A stretch of DNA of 33,111 nucleotides from Bacillota bacterium. GTDB taxonomy: Bacteria > Bacillota_I > Bacilli_A > Erysipelotrichales > Erysipelotrichaceae. Each line of letters starts with the position of its first letter. Position 1 is the first letter of the stretch. Both the position numbers and the translations under genes were made by a program. The notes beneath the pieces were generated by a model that saw only the letters and a list, made by a program, of their open reading frames with translations, did no database searches and was not told the DNA's origin. This document shows, in pieces, positions 15,902 through 23,437 of this stretch. Where the stretch lies: assembly GCA_030526175.1 (NCBI GenBank), contig JAUNDJ010000015.1, positions 1-33,111 of the forward strand, written 5' to 3'.

Positions 15902-15929
15902 AAAAAAACACCTAGCATCGTAGGTGTCT
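15902..15929 (-). terminator. Terminator between the PTS IIB gene and the M19 gene
   Basis: Stem ACACCTA/TAGGTGT, six-base loop and T7 tail in the minus direction. It ends next to the ribosome site of the M19 gene, so it may act as an attenuator. Confidence 0.8.
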
Positions 15930-15933
15930 TATA

Positions 15934-16410
15934 CTATTTAAAAATGCTATCTATATCTTCTTCTGGAATATTTGGCACGCGTTGAATTGATAATTTCACA
16001 CCTAATTCACGAAGTCTTTCAAATGCTTCGACATCTTTATCGTCTACCGCTACACTTGTTGCAACTTGTCTTTTTCCTTCTGCCATGTGCATATTTCCAA
16101 TGTTTACTTTATCAATTGGAACTCCACCTTCCACAAGTTTTACAACATCCGTTGGATTTTCACAAATAATGAAAATCAATTGTTTCGGACTCGCTTTATG
16201 AATCACATCAATCGTTTTTTGAATACTGAAATATCGAGTTTGTACAGAGTCTGGAGCCGCCATATTCATTAGTCCTTGTCTAAATGTATCTGCCGCAACG
16301 GCATCGTTTGCCACCAATAATAAATTCGCTCCAACATAACTATTCCAAAGCGTAGCCACTTGTCCATGAATCAAACGCTGATCAATTCTTGTAAGTAAAA
16401 TATTAGGCAT
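15934..16410 (-). CDS. PTS system mannose/fructose/sorbose-family EIIB component
   Basis: 158 residues, the size of a free-standing EIIB of the mannose superfamily. The N-terminal LLTRIDQRLIHGQV contains the phosphorylated His15, and LLVANDAVAAD, VGGVP-type VEGGVPIDKVNIGNMH and the C-terminal LSIQRVP are typical, with closest resemblance by eye to the N-acetylgalactosamine group (AgaV/AgaB). It takes phosphate from EIIA and passes it to sugar during EIIC/EIID transport. No EIIA, EIIC or EIID gene is in the window, so it is an orphan here; partners would have to be elsewhere, or it has a regulatory role. It has its own strong promoter and GAGGAG site. Confidence 0.9.
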   Translation of the reverse strand: MPNILLTRIDQRLIHGQVATLWNSYVGANLLLVANDAVAADTFRQGLMNMAAPDSVQTRYFSIQKTIDVIHKASPKQLIFIICENPTDVVKLVEGGVPIDKVNIGNMHMAEGKRQVATSVAVDDKDVEAFERLRELGVKLSIQRVPNIPEEDIDSIFK

Positions 16411-16447
16411 GATATTATCTCCTCTAAAGTATGTATTTATTACCTAA

Positions 16448-16476
16448 ATTATACCTATTTTAAAAATCTTGTTCAA
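16448..16476 (-). promoter_or_regulatory. Promoter of the orphan PTS IIB gene
   Basis: Minus strand TTGAAC (16471-16476), 17 bases, TATAAT (16448-16453). Confidence 0.8.
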
Positions 16477-16477
16477 C

Positions 16478-16504
16478 CAAAAAAGGACTTCTTACGAAGT
16501 CCTT
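16478..16504 (-). terminator. Terminator of eno
   Basis: Perfect 9-base stem AAGGACTTC/GAAGTCCTT, GTAA loop, T6 tail in the minus direction. Confidence 0.9.
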
Positions 16505-16517
16505 AAGTTATTGATTC

Positions 16518-17849
16518 TTATTTTCCGAATTCAACGTCTTTTAAGTTATAGAAAGTTTTGTCTCCTAAGTATTGAGCGATTGAAGCAGCTCCACGTTGAT
16601 TTAATTCGTCTTCGATACGCATTAAACGGTTGTATTTAGCAATACGGTCAGTACGTGATAATGAACCAGTTTTGATTTGTCCTGCATTTAATCCAACAGC
16701 GATATCAGAGATTGTTGAATCTTCAGTTTCTCCTGAACGGTGAGAAACGATGCAAGTGTATCCGTGTTTTTTAGCCATTTCGATTGCGTCGAATGTTTCA
16801 GTTAAAGTACCGATTTGGTTAACTTTGATTAAGATAGCGTTAGCGATACCTTTTTCGATTCCTTCGTAAAGGATTCCAGGGTTAGTTACGAATAAGTCGT
16901 CTCCAACTAATTGAACTTTGTCACCTAAACGATCAGTTAAACGTTTCCATCCGTCCCAGTCACCTTCAGCTAATCCATCTTCGATAGAGATGATTGGGTA
17001 TTTAGCTAACCAAGCTTCGTACATATCGATCATTTCATCAGAAGTTTTAGTTCCTTCTCCTGATTTAGTTAATTCGTAAACACCTGTTTCTTCGTTGTAG
17101 AATTCAGATGAAGCAACGTCCATAGCGATTTTCATATCTTTACCTGGTTGGTATCCAGCTTTTTCCATAGCTTCAACTAATAATTGTAATGGTTCTTCGT
17201 TTCCATCTTTACATGAAGGAGCGAATCCACCTTCGTCACCAACGTTAGTGTTGTATCCTTTAGCTTTTAATACTGATTTTAAAGCGTGGAAAGTTTCAGC
17301 AGCCATACGAACAGCTTCTTTTTCTGATTTAGCACCAACTGGCATAATCATGAATTCTTGGAAGTCAACTGTAGAGTCAGCGTGTGATCCACCGTTGATT
17401 ACGTTACACATAGGAACTGGTAAAGTTTTTCCGTTGAAACCACCGAAGTAGTTGTATAATGGCATTCCATAGTAATCAGCAGCAGCAATAGCAACAGCCA
17501 TAGAAACACCTAAAGTAGCGTTTGCTCCTAATACTTTTTTGAATACATCTCCTCCACCTAATTCTAACATTTTAGCATCGATTAAGTTTTGGCTACGTAC
17601 GTCCATACCGATGATTGCTGGAGCGATAATTGTGTTTACATTATTTACAGCTTTAGTAGTTCCTTTTCCTAAGTAACGAGATTTGTCACCGTCACGTAAT
17701 TCTAAAGCTTCACGAACACCAGTAGATGCTCCACTTGGAACCATAGCGCGTCCGAAAGCACCTGATTCAGTTGTAACTTCAACTTCTACAGTTGGGTTAC
17801 CACGTGAATCGATTACTTCACGTGCATATACATCAACAATAATAGGCAT
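16518..17849 (-). CDS. eno: Enolase
   Basis: Enolase dehydrates 2-phosphoglycerate to PEP in the lower glycolytic pathway. The 443-residue protein contains the expected landmarks: [18 protein letters not shown] at the N-terminus, SGASTG loop, the magnesium ligands in MDVAS, SIEDGL and VGDDLF, the catalytic lysine in [10 protein letters not shown], and SHRSGETED near the end. It is slightly longer than the usual 430 residues. The GAGGAGG site is strong and codon choice is narrow, as in fba, which fits high expression. It is monocistronic between its own promoter and terminator. Confidence 0.97.
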   Translation of the reverse strand: MPIIVDVYAREVIDSRGNPTVEVEVTTESGAFGRAMVPSGASTGVREALELRDGDKSRYLGKGTTKAVNNVNTIIAPAIIGMDVRSQNLIDAKMLELGGGDVFKKVLGANATLGVSMAVAIAAADYYGMPLYNYFGGFNGKTLPVPMCNVINGGSHADSTVDFQEFMIMPVGAKSEKEAVRMAAETFHALKSVLKAKGYNTNVGDEGGFAPSCKDGNEEPLQLLVEAMEKAGYQPGKDMKIAMDVASSEFYNEETGVYELTKSGEGTKTSDEMIDMYEAWLAKYPIISIEDGLAEGDWDGWKRLTDRLGDKVQLVGDDLFVTNPGILYEGIEKGIANAILIKVNQIGTLTETFDAIEMAKKHGYTCIVSHRSGETEDSTISDIAVGLNAGQIKTGSLSRTDRIAKYNRLMRIEDELNQRGAASIAQYLGDKTFYNLKDVEFGK

Positions 17850-17887
17850 AATTAAATAATCCTCCTCTTAGCCTTAAAGCTAATAAA

Positions 17888-17916
17888 ATAATATCACTTA
17901 CTCTTGTTTCTTTCAA
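17888..17916 (-). promoter_or_regulatory. Promoter of eno
   Basis: Minus strand TTGAAA (17911-17916), 17 bases, TATTAT (17888-17893). The -35 overlaps the end of the U32 gene. A small hairpin (TTAGC/GCTAA) sits in the leader before the ribosome site. Confidence 0.75.
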
Positions 17917-20078
17917 CTAAATTCCTTTTTTAAACAAGCCACAATACGCTTTATTTCTTCGTTTGTTTCATCTGTAAAAACACATTTAAAACTTGTGACA
18001 TTATTTCCTAAATAATGGAAAACGCTTTCAATATCATTCGCTATTTCTTCATCAAACAAACGCATGTGACATTTCGCATCTCCTAAACACAATACACGAT
18101 GTCCATCGAGCCCTTTTAACTCATAACGATTCGTATGACACAAGGAACAATTCTTTCTTTGACCATCTTTTAAAGCCGTATTTATTGGACAATGATTCAT
18201 TGTCATAAAACGTCTTCTTCCATAAATCGGTACTGTTACAGGCGCTTTTTGACCATATCGTTGTTCAAAAGCTTTTACTAAAGAAACAATCTGATCCATA
18301 CTACATTCACTAGAAACAACCACTTGTTTATACCCTAGTTCAATCAGCGAGGCTAGAGCGTACGAATTGGTTACATTCATAGAAGAATCCACAATTTCTC
18401 CTTCTACCAAATGAGACACAACTTTTCCTTTTAAGCCTGTAATATCTGCTTTTGAATCTTTAATAAATTCACTAATCCAGATGCCTTGTTCATCTAAGAT
18501 TTGTTTTGGAGATTGAACCTCAAAAATATTTTGAGGAATTTCTGTTTTTTCAATTTTGAAATCGTATTCTCTTTCTTTTACAAAAGATTTCTCTTTTCTT
18601 TTTTCTTCCAAAGCCTCTATCGCACTTCTTCTCAAGGCATTCATCGAAGAGATGGAAAAATAAATTCCATTTGGAAGGTCACACTCCATATTCGTTATAT
18701 TGACCCAGGAATTCTTTGTCTTATTCATTTGTTTAGATAAAACGGCTTCGTTTGTTTCTTGTTTCAGAGCTTTCGAAGCGCATTCTTCACTCATTACCAC
18801 AATTGAATGTTTTCCATCACTCATTTCACAAACAAGAGGGGTTCCTTCTCCTTGGCAAGATAATTTCACTCTCACATCGACTTTTCTAGGAAGTTTTGTC
18901 AAAGCTTCGATTTCTTTTGCGAGCTTAGAGTCCAAAGTCTTACGAACAACGCTTCCCATTTTGACACCTTGACTCTCTACAATACAAACTTGTCCGGCAT
19001 CCACGCGATTCACAAGTTTTCCATTTTCGCCATATAAATAGTTCACAAAGAATCCAATTTCTTTTGTCTTATCTTCAATACGAATACCATCTCCTTGAAG
19101 AAGATCTTTCGTTAATTTGATATACACTTGTTTCCCACGAACACGAACCACTTTTCCAATCGGAATACCCTGATGATTACAAGATTTTGTGTTCATCAAT
19201 TGATTTCCTCGTTTTTCAAAAGTGTGACCATATGTATATCCTCGATTAAAAGAAACTTGTAAATTTTCTTGGTCCTGTGCAGATATTTTTTGTCCTTCTA
19301 AAGCTTTTTTTACCATAGATACGGATTCATATACATACGAAGCACTTTTCATACGACCCTCAATTTTTAAAGAATCTACACCTGCATCTTCCAATTCTTT
19401 TACACGATCAATCAAGGACAGATCTTTAGGACTAAGTAAGTATTCCCCTTTTGTATCCACAACGTTGCCATTTTCAAGCAACTCATATTTCATACGACAA
19501 GGTTGTGCACACAATCCTCGGTTTCCACTACGGTTATATTGGAAGGATGAGAAATAACATTGTCCCGAATAACATATGCATATAGCCCCATGAACAAATG
19601 TTTCAATTTCTAATCCAGCTTTTTTACAAGCGCGGATTTCTTCCAAAGTACATTCTCTAGCCAAAACAACACGAGATACGCCAAGTTTTTTTAATTGCTC
19701 AATAATTTGAATATTATTCGTACTCAATTGTGTTGAAGCATGAATCGTGCATCCTGGTAAACGATGATGAATCAAGTGAATTAGTCCTAGATCTTGAATA
19801 ATCAGAGCATCTACACCCATTTCATATAATCGTTTGGCTTGTAAGTAAGCTTCTTCAATTTCATCTTCATATAATATTGTATTCATCGTCACGTGTACTT
19901 TAATCCCTAATACATGACAACGATCGATAATTTCTTGTGTTTCTTCAAAAGTAAATCTTTTGGCAAAAGCTCGAGCACCAAAAGATGGTAAACCAAAGTA
20001 TATCGCATCACATCCGGCTGCTATTGCGGCTTCTAACGCTTCAAAAGAACCGACTGGTGCTAATATTTCTGGACGCAT
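17913..20078 (-). CDS. U32-family peptidase-like protein (RNA hydroxylation type)
   Basis: 721 residues from the ATG at 20076-20078, which follows AAAGGA; the 19 upstream in-frame codons are not expected in the family. The N-terminal U32 domain begins MRPEILAPVGSFEAL and has HASTQLSTNN, ETFVHGAICICYSGQCYF and GNRGLCAQPCR. Cys167, Cys169, Cys174, Cys190 and Cys194 include the conserved cluster linked to an iron-sulfur site. The remaining roughly 400 residues correspond to the long form with a C-terminal DUF3656-like region. E. coli homologues (TrhP, RlhA) hydroxylate uridine-34 of tRNAs or C2501 of 23S rRNA; peptidase activity is doubtful. Bacillus splits the function over two genes (yrrN/yrrO); this one is a single long gene. 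Which RNA it modifies cannot be read from sequence. Confidence 0.85.
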   Translation of the reverse strand: MRPEILAPVGSFEALEAAIAAGCDAIYFGLPSFGARAFAKRFTFEETQEIIDRCHVLGIKVHVTMNTILYEDEIEEAYLQAKRLYEMGVDALIIQDLGLIHLIHHRLPGCTIHASTQLSTNNIQIIEQLKKLGVSRVVLARECTLEEIRACKKAGLEIETFVHGAICICYSGQCYFSSFQYNRSGNRGLCAQPCRMKYELLENGNVVDTKGEYLLSPKDLSLIDRVKELEDAGVDSLKIEGRMKSASYVYESVSMVKKALEGQKISAQDQENLQVSFNRGYTYGHTFEKRGNQLMNTKSCNHQGIPIGKVVRVRGKQVYIKLTKDLLQGDGIRIEDKTKEIGFFVNYLYGENGKLVNRVDAGQVCIVESQGVKMGSVVRKTLDSKLAKEIEALTKLPRKVDVRVKLSCQGEGTPLVCEMSDGKHSIVVMSEECASKALKQETNEAVLSKQMNKTKNSWVNITNMECDLPNGIYFSISSMNALRRSAIEALEEKRKEKSFVKEREYDFKIEKTEIPQNIFEVQSPKQILDEQGIWISEFIKDSKADITGLKGKVVSHLVEGEIVDSSMNVTNSYALASLIELGYKQVVVSSECSMDQIVSLVKAFEQRYGQKAPVTVPIYGRRRFMTMNHCPINTALKDGQRKNCSLCHTNRYELKGLDGHRVLCLGDAKCHMRLFDEEIANDIESVFHYLGNNVTSFKCVFTDETNEEIKRIVACLKKEFS

Positions 20079-20106
20079 CCTATCATCCTTTCTATTCATC
20101 TTCCTC

Positions 20107-20112
20107 ATTATA
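20107..20112 (-). promoter_or_regulatory. Candidate -10 box of the U32 gene
   Basis: Consensus TATAAT on the minus strand 29 bases before the U32 ATG; the -35 region is filled by the T tract of the preceding terminator and is poor. Confidence 0.4.
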
Positions 20113-20122
20113 CTAAATTGCG

Positions 20123-20147
20123 AAAAAAAAAGCACATTACTGCGCTT
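20123..20147 (-). terminator. Terminator of the DtxR-family gene
   Basis: Stem AAGCGCA/TGTGCTT with one wobble, GTAA loop, nine-T tail in the minus direction; it overlaps the stop codon. Confidence 0.85.
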
Positions 20148-20514
20148 CTTTGTCCAAATAGTATTTTTTTATCGCATTAAACGACTCTTCACTTAAAACA
20201 TGTTCTAATCGACAAGCATCTTCCGCTGCAATATTCTTAGGAACCCCAATGCTTACCAACATTTCCGTAAAAAAACAATGTCTTTGATACGTTTCGTTGG
20301 CAATTTTACGACCAGCATCCGTTAGCTGTAAGATTTTACTCGTATCTAATTTAATTAAGCCTTTTTGGTTCAATAATTTCATGGCATGAGAAACACTAGG
20401 TTTAGAAAAACCAAGATAACTTGCAACATCCACACTTCGAACATGTTCCAATGCGCCTTCTAACACGAGAATCGCTTCTAAATAATCTTCTAATGATTCA
20501 CCTATAGTTTCCAT
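20137..20514 (-). CDS. DtxR/MntR-family metal-dependent transcriptional repressor
   Basis: 125 residues: an N-terminal winged helix (ESLEDYLEAIL, then VDVASYLGFSKPSVSHAMKLLNQKGLI recognition helix, about 27-55) and a metal-binding dimerisation domain; the SH3-like third domain is absent, as in MntR. Aligned with Bacillus MntR (offset +2), Asp10, Glu13, His79, Glu104 and His105 are kept, but the Glu99 position is Cys101, as in the iron regulators DtxR/IdeR (ACRxEHV). So Mn or Fe specificity is open. A DtxR-type box lies inside its own promoter, indicating autoregulation. No metal transporter gene is in the window; targets must be elsewhere. Confidence 0.9.
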   Translation of the reverse strand: METIGESLEDYLEAILVLEGALEHVRSVDVASYLGFSKPSVSHAMKLLNQKGLIKLDTSKILQLTDAGRKIANETYQRHCFFTEMLVSIGVPKNIAAEDACRLEHVLSEESFNAIKKYYLDKEAQ

Positions 20515-20538
20515 ATATCCACTCTCCTTGCCTACCCT

Positions 20539-20567
20539 ATTTTAGTTTAGGCTAACTATATTGTCAA
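20539..20567 (-). promoter_or_regulatory. Promoter of the DtxR-family gene with overlapping operator
   Basis: Minus strand TTGACA (20562-20567), 17 bases, TAAAAT (20539-20544). The spacer and -10 contain GTTAGCCTAAACTAA (20542-20556), close to the DtxR/IdeR consensus core and right arm (GTTAGSCTAACCTWA), with TTAGCCTAA an exact 9-base palindrome. Binding there would block RNA polymerase. Confidence 0.7.
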
Positions 20568-20889
20568 ATGAATTGCTTATGCCCAATTCTTTCAAATAAG
20601 CATGAATAATTTGCGTAAATTCTTCTGTTTTCAAAATGCAAAAGGATTCATTCATTTGACTTTCAATACGAACATATTCCTTATCAATTTTTGCGATACA
20701 AGAATTTCCCGCAAAAGAAGTTGTTGATTCTTTTTGAATCGCTTCTTCAACCAAAGATAAAATCTCTTTTCCAAAAGAAAGCACTTCTCCTTCTACAAAA
20801 GAAGAAAGAATATCACTTTTTGGACTAAATTCGATTAATAGTTGTTCTTTTCCGCTTTTAAATACTAATTTTTTAAATGTAAAATTCAT
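20542..20889 (-). CDS. Orphan 115-residue protein, possible immunity partner of the EndoU lipoprotein
   Basis: I do not recognise the family. The protein is cytosolic-looking (no signal peptide or membrane helix), acidic, and ends in EEFTQIIHAYLKELGI, a helix that could close an alpha/beta fold. Its ATG is three bases after the stop of the EndoU-domain lipoprotein gene, and its ribosome site GAGGGA is made of the last codons of that gene, so the two are translationally coupled. A small orphan immediately downstream of a nuclease-toxin domain gene is the usual place of a cognate immunity protein; that role is inferred from position only. Its 3' end overlaps the promoter of the DtxR-family gene. 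Confidence 0.55.
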   Translation of the reverse strand: MNFTFKKLVFKSGKEQLLIEFSPKSDILSSFVEGEVLSFGKEILSLVEEAIQKESTTSFAGNSCIAKIDKEYVRIESQMNESFCILKTEEFTQIIHAYLKELGISNSFDNIVSLN

Positions 20890-20892
20890 AAT

Positions 20893-21453
20893 TTATCCCT
20901 CATAAATCGGAAATGCCGAAATAATCTTATCATCTTCCGTTAAATACATTTCTACTATAAATCCATAAGAAGTTTCCCCTCTATAAACATTGGAACGGAC
21001 ATGTACTTTTTCTTCATAAGCTTCATTAATCGCATAAACGACTTCTTGTGGAGAAAGCGACTCTGGATAAAAAGAAGAATATCCTTTATTCCCTGTTTTT
21101 TGTACACCATCAACCACAACTTGTCCTGTATAAACTTCGTTTTCATCAGGACTTGTTTTTGTTCCTTCCACAATGGATCCCGGACTGTTTTCAATTCCAT
21201 CGTAATGATATCCTGTGGCATCGCCTTTACGATTGATTTGTCCTAAAAATATATGTTCAATGGCGGATTCTAAAAAATAATCTGTATCTTGTAAGTATTC
21301 CAAATCTTCTTTGGTATACACATTAGAATCCGTATCCACAATCACAATTTCTGTAGGACCATCACTACCACCAATTACATTTGAATCTTTATCACACGCA
21401 CATGTGGATAAAGATAAAAAAAACAATACTATTAAACTCACTATTTTTTTCAT
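20893..21453 (-). CDS. Lipoprotein with a C-terminal EndoU nuclease domain
   Basis: 186 residues. The start MKKIVSLIVLFFLSLSTCAC is a lipoprotein signal; Cys18 or Cys20 would be lipidated (the lipobox is not ideal for either). Residues 26-37 read VIGGSDGPTEIV. From about residue 65 the sequence follows the bacterial EndoU domain (PF14436 as I recall it): HIFLGQIN (His67), ATGYHYDG (His83), IVEGTKTSPDENEVYTGQV, VQKTGNKGYSSFYP with Lys119 and Ser126/127, LSPQEVVYAINEAY, and the ending DDKIISAFPIY. EndoU domains are metal-dependent or metal-independent RNases widespread as polymorphic and contact-dependent toxins. Here there is no LXG, WXG or repeat carrier, only a lipid anchor. GAGGA stands before the ATG. 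No promoter lies between it and the pfkA terminator, so expression may come by read-through from pfkA. Confidence 0.75.
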   Translation of the reverse strand: MKKIVSLIVLFFLSLSTCACDKDSNVIGGSDGPTEIVIVDTDSNVYTKEDLEYLQDTDYFLESAIEHIFLGQINRKGDATGYHYDGIENSPGSIVEGTKTSPDENEVYTGQVVVDGVQKTGNKGYSSFYPESLSPQEVVYAINEAYEEKVHVRSNVYRGETSYGFIVEMYLTEDDKIISAFPIYEG

Positions 21454-21474
21454 ATATATTCCTCTTTCAACAAG

Positions 21475-21499
21475 AAAGGATAGATTTCTCTATCCCTTT
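21475..21499 (-). terminator. Terminator of pfkA
   Basis: Stem GGATAGA/TCTATCC (21478-21484 with 21489-21495), GAAA loop, TTTCTT tail in the minus direction. The tail is interrupted by C, so some read-through into the EndoU gene is possible. Confidence 0.7.
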
Positions 21500-21503
21500 T
21501 TTT

Positions 21504-22466
21504 CTATACCAATCTTTCGAATAGATTTTCCAATGGCTTACGAGATTCTGCAGGCATTGCCAAGGCTTTTTCAATTGGAATGGCAACAATTTTATTTTCA
21601 ATAATACCAACACATTGTCCACCAATACCTTGCATCAATAAATCAACCGCTTTTTCTCCCATACGGCTAGCTAACATACGGTCAAACGGAGTAGCTGAAC
21701 CACCACGTTGAATGTGTCCCAATACAGTTGCACGACCCGCAAATCCAGTATTCAAGCTTATTTTCTTAGCCAATTGGTCTACATCTGTTAATTTTTCACT
21801 TACAATAACGATCGCATGTCTTTTCTTTTTGATTAAATCAATATCACGTAAGCGATCTAATACATCTTCTTCGTCAAATCCTGTATCTTTTGTGATAATA
21901 ATATCCGCACCCGTAGCGATTCCAGCCCATAAAGCTAAATCCCCACAACGATTTCCCATTACTTCAACAATCGAACAACGGTGGTGAGAACCAGAAGTAT
22001 CTTTTAATTTGTCAATGGCATCCACGATTGTTTCTAAAGCTGTTTGGAAACCAATTGTAAATTCTGTACAAGTAATGTCATTATCAATTGTACCTGGTAG
22101 ACCAATACAGTTAATTCCCATTTCCGTTAGTGCAAGAGCTCCACGATAAGAACCGTCTCCACCAACAACGACAACTGCTTCAATACCACGTTTTTGAAGT
22201 TGATGAACGGCTTTTCTACGAACTTCTTCGTCTTTGAATTCTGGTAAGCGGGCAGAACCTAACATCGTTCCTCCATTACTTACAATTCCACTTACGGAAG
22301 CGTGTGTTAAAGGTTCGATATATCCTTCTACCATACCTTTGTATCCATTATAAATCCCAAACACTTCCAACCCAGCATTCAAACCAACACGGGTAACCGC
22401 ACGAATCGCAGCATTCATTCCCGGAGAGTCTCCTCCCGAAGTCAAGATCCCAATTCTCTTGATCAT
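21504..22466 (-). CDS. pfkA: ATP-dependent 6-phosphofructokinase
   Basis: This tetrameric enzyme phosphorylates fructose 6-phosphate, the committed step of glycolysis. At 320 residues it matches the bacterial allosteric form. Motifs include LTSGGDSPGMNAAIRA (ATP site), VVVGGDGSYRGA with Gly at the position that is Asp in PPi-dependent enzymes, GLPGTIDNDI with catalytic Asp residues of the TIDND loop, EVMGNRCGDLAL (the usual MGR reads MGN here, then RCG), HIQRGG and FDRMLASRMG. The AGGAGG site is strong. It is followed by the EndoU lipoprotein gene. Confidence 0.96.
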   Translation of the reverse strand: MIKRIGILTSGGDSPGMNAAIRAVTRVGLNAGLEVFGIYNGYKGMVEGYIEPLTHASVSGIVSNGGTMLGSARLPEFKDEEVRRKAVHQLQKRGIEAVVVVGGDGSYRGALALTEMGINCIGLPGTIDNDITCTEFTIGFQTALETIVDAIDKLKDTSGSHHRCSIVEVMGNRCGDLALWAGIATGADIIITKDTGFDEEDVLDRLRDIDLIKKKRHAIVIVSEKLTDVDQLAKKISLNTGFAGRATVLGHIQRGGSATPFDRMLASRMGEKAVDLLMQGIGGQCVGIIENKIVAIPIEKALAMPAESRKPLENLFERLV

Positions 22467-22512
22467 AATACGTCCTCCTAAGACCTTTTTAAGTATCTAT
22501 AAATGTACTTTA

Positions 22513-22541
22513 AATATATCATATTTCGCTAGTTTAGTGAA
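22513..22541 (-). promoter_or_regulatory. Promoter of pfkA
   Basis: Minus strand TTCACT (22536-22541), 17 bases, TATATT (22513-22518). The -35 is a 4/6 match. Confidence 0.5.
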
Positions 22542-22552
22542 TGAGTAAATCC

Positions 22553-22582
22553 TTGAAAACAACTTAATATACTCTTTAAAAT
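22553..22582 (+). promoter_or_regulatory. Promoter of the MBL-fold hydrolase gene
   Basis: TTGAAA (22553-22558), 18 bases, TAAAAT (22577-22582), followed by AAAAGGAGC and the ATG at 22619. It diverges from the pfkA promoter without overlap. Confidence 0.6.
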
Positions 22583-22618
22583 GTGCTAATATTTAAACAT
22601 CAAAAGGAGCGTTATTCT

Positions 22619-23422
22619 ATGTATACTTTCGAATTAATCAACGAATATACTTTAAAAATCATCGATGAGTACGATGAGTCAATTTTTCTAATCGAAGGAG
22701 CCGACCAAGTTCTTTGTATCGATTCGGGAATGAGTAAGGAAAACCTTTATGAATATTGTTTAAATTTTACTGATAAACCCATTCTTCTTGCTCTAAGTCA
22801 TGGACATATCGACCACATTGGACAATCGGGTTCGTTTGAAAATGTCTTTATGAATCAAAAAGATCAAGCGGTATATTGGGCTCATACACAAATGCCAGAT
22901 CGAGGACATTTTTCAACCAAAGGATTGAACTTTAAAGACATTGAAGAAATCCAAGAAATGCCACAAGTCTTCCATTTAGGACAAAGAGATATTTATGTAT
23001 TTCCATTAGAAGGGCATACTCCAGGTTCGGTTATCTTTATCGATCCATCCGACAAACATATTTATACTGGAGATGCCATTGGTTCTGGATGTGGATGCTG
23101 GATGCAACTGGACGAAAGTTCAAATATCACAAATTATAAAAAAGCATTATGGAACATTCTAAAAGTATTCAAAGCCTTCCAAGTCGATGAAACATGGAAA
23201 TTCTTTGGTGGTCACGATAAACAAGAATTCCAATCCAAAGTAAGTTCTTATAATCCATTAGATTTGAAGCTTGTCAAAGATATGCATAAACTATGCGTCG
23301 AATTAGGAAAAGGAACCATAGATTTCCAAGAAACAGAAAACATGGCTATGTCCCAAAAGCCATACTATGTTGTCTACAACAAAGCTGAAATGATTACGAC
23401 AAAAGAAAAAGCGAGCAAATAA
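22619..23422 (+). CDS. Metallo-beta-lactamase-fold hydrolase
   Basis: 267 residues from the ATG that follows AAAAGGAGC; the 12 upstream in-frame codons lie in the promoter region and are left out. The binuclear metal site is complete: SHGHIDH (His61, His63, Asp65, His66), EGHTPGS (His133), TGDAIG (Asp152) and GGHDKQ (His199). This is the glyoxalase II-like branch of the MBL superfamily; the real substrate is unknown. No membrane segment or signal peptide. It is a single-gene unit converging with the YugP-like gene over a shared terminator. Confidence 0.88.
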   Translation: MYTFELINEYTLKIIDEYDESIFLIEGADQVLCIDSGMSKENLYEYCLNFTDKPILLALSHGHIDHIGQSGSFENVFMNQKDQAVYWAHTQMPDRGHFSTKGLNFKDIEEIQEMPQVFHLGQRDIYVFPLEGHTPGSVIFIDPSDKHIYTGDAIGSGCGCWMQLDESSNITNYKKALWNILKVFKAFQVDETWKFFGGHDKQEFQSKVSSYNPLDLKLVKDMHKLCVELGKGTIDFQETENMAMSQKPYYVVYNKAEMITTKEKASK

Positions 23423-23437
23423 TATACTCGCTTTTTT
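23406..23437. terminator. Bidirectional terminator between the MBL and YugP-like genes
   Basis: Perfect 9-base stem AAAAGCGAG/CTCGCTTTT (23407-23415 with 23427-23435) with T runs in both directions; it contains the MBL stop codon and touches the YugP-like stop. Confidence 0.9.

Noticed and set aside
15934-16410. Orphan mannose-type PTS IIB considered as part of one system with the two lactose-type IIB-like proteins.
   Set aside because: They belong to unrelated EIIB folds (His versus Cys phosphorylation) and are far apart; no evidence of a shared pathway.
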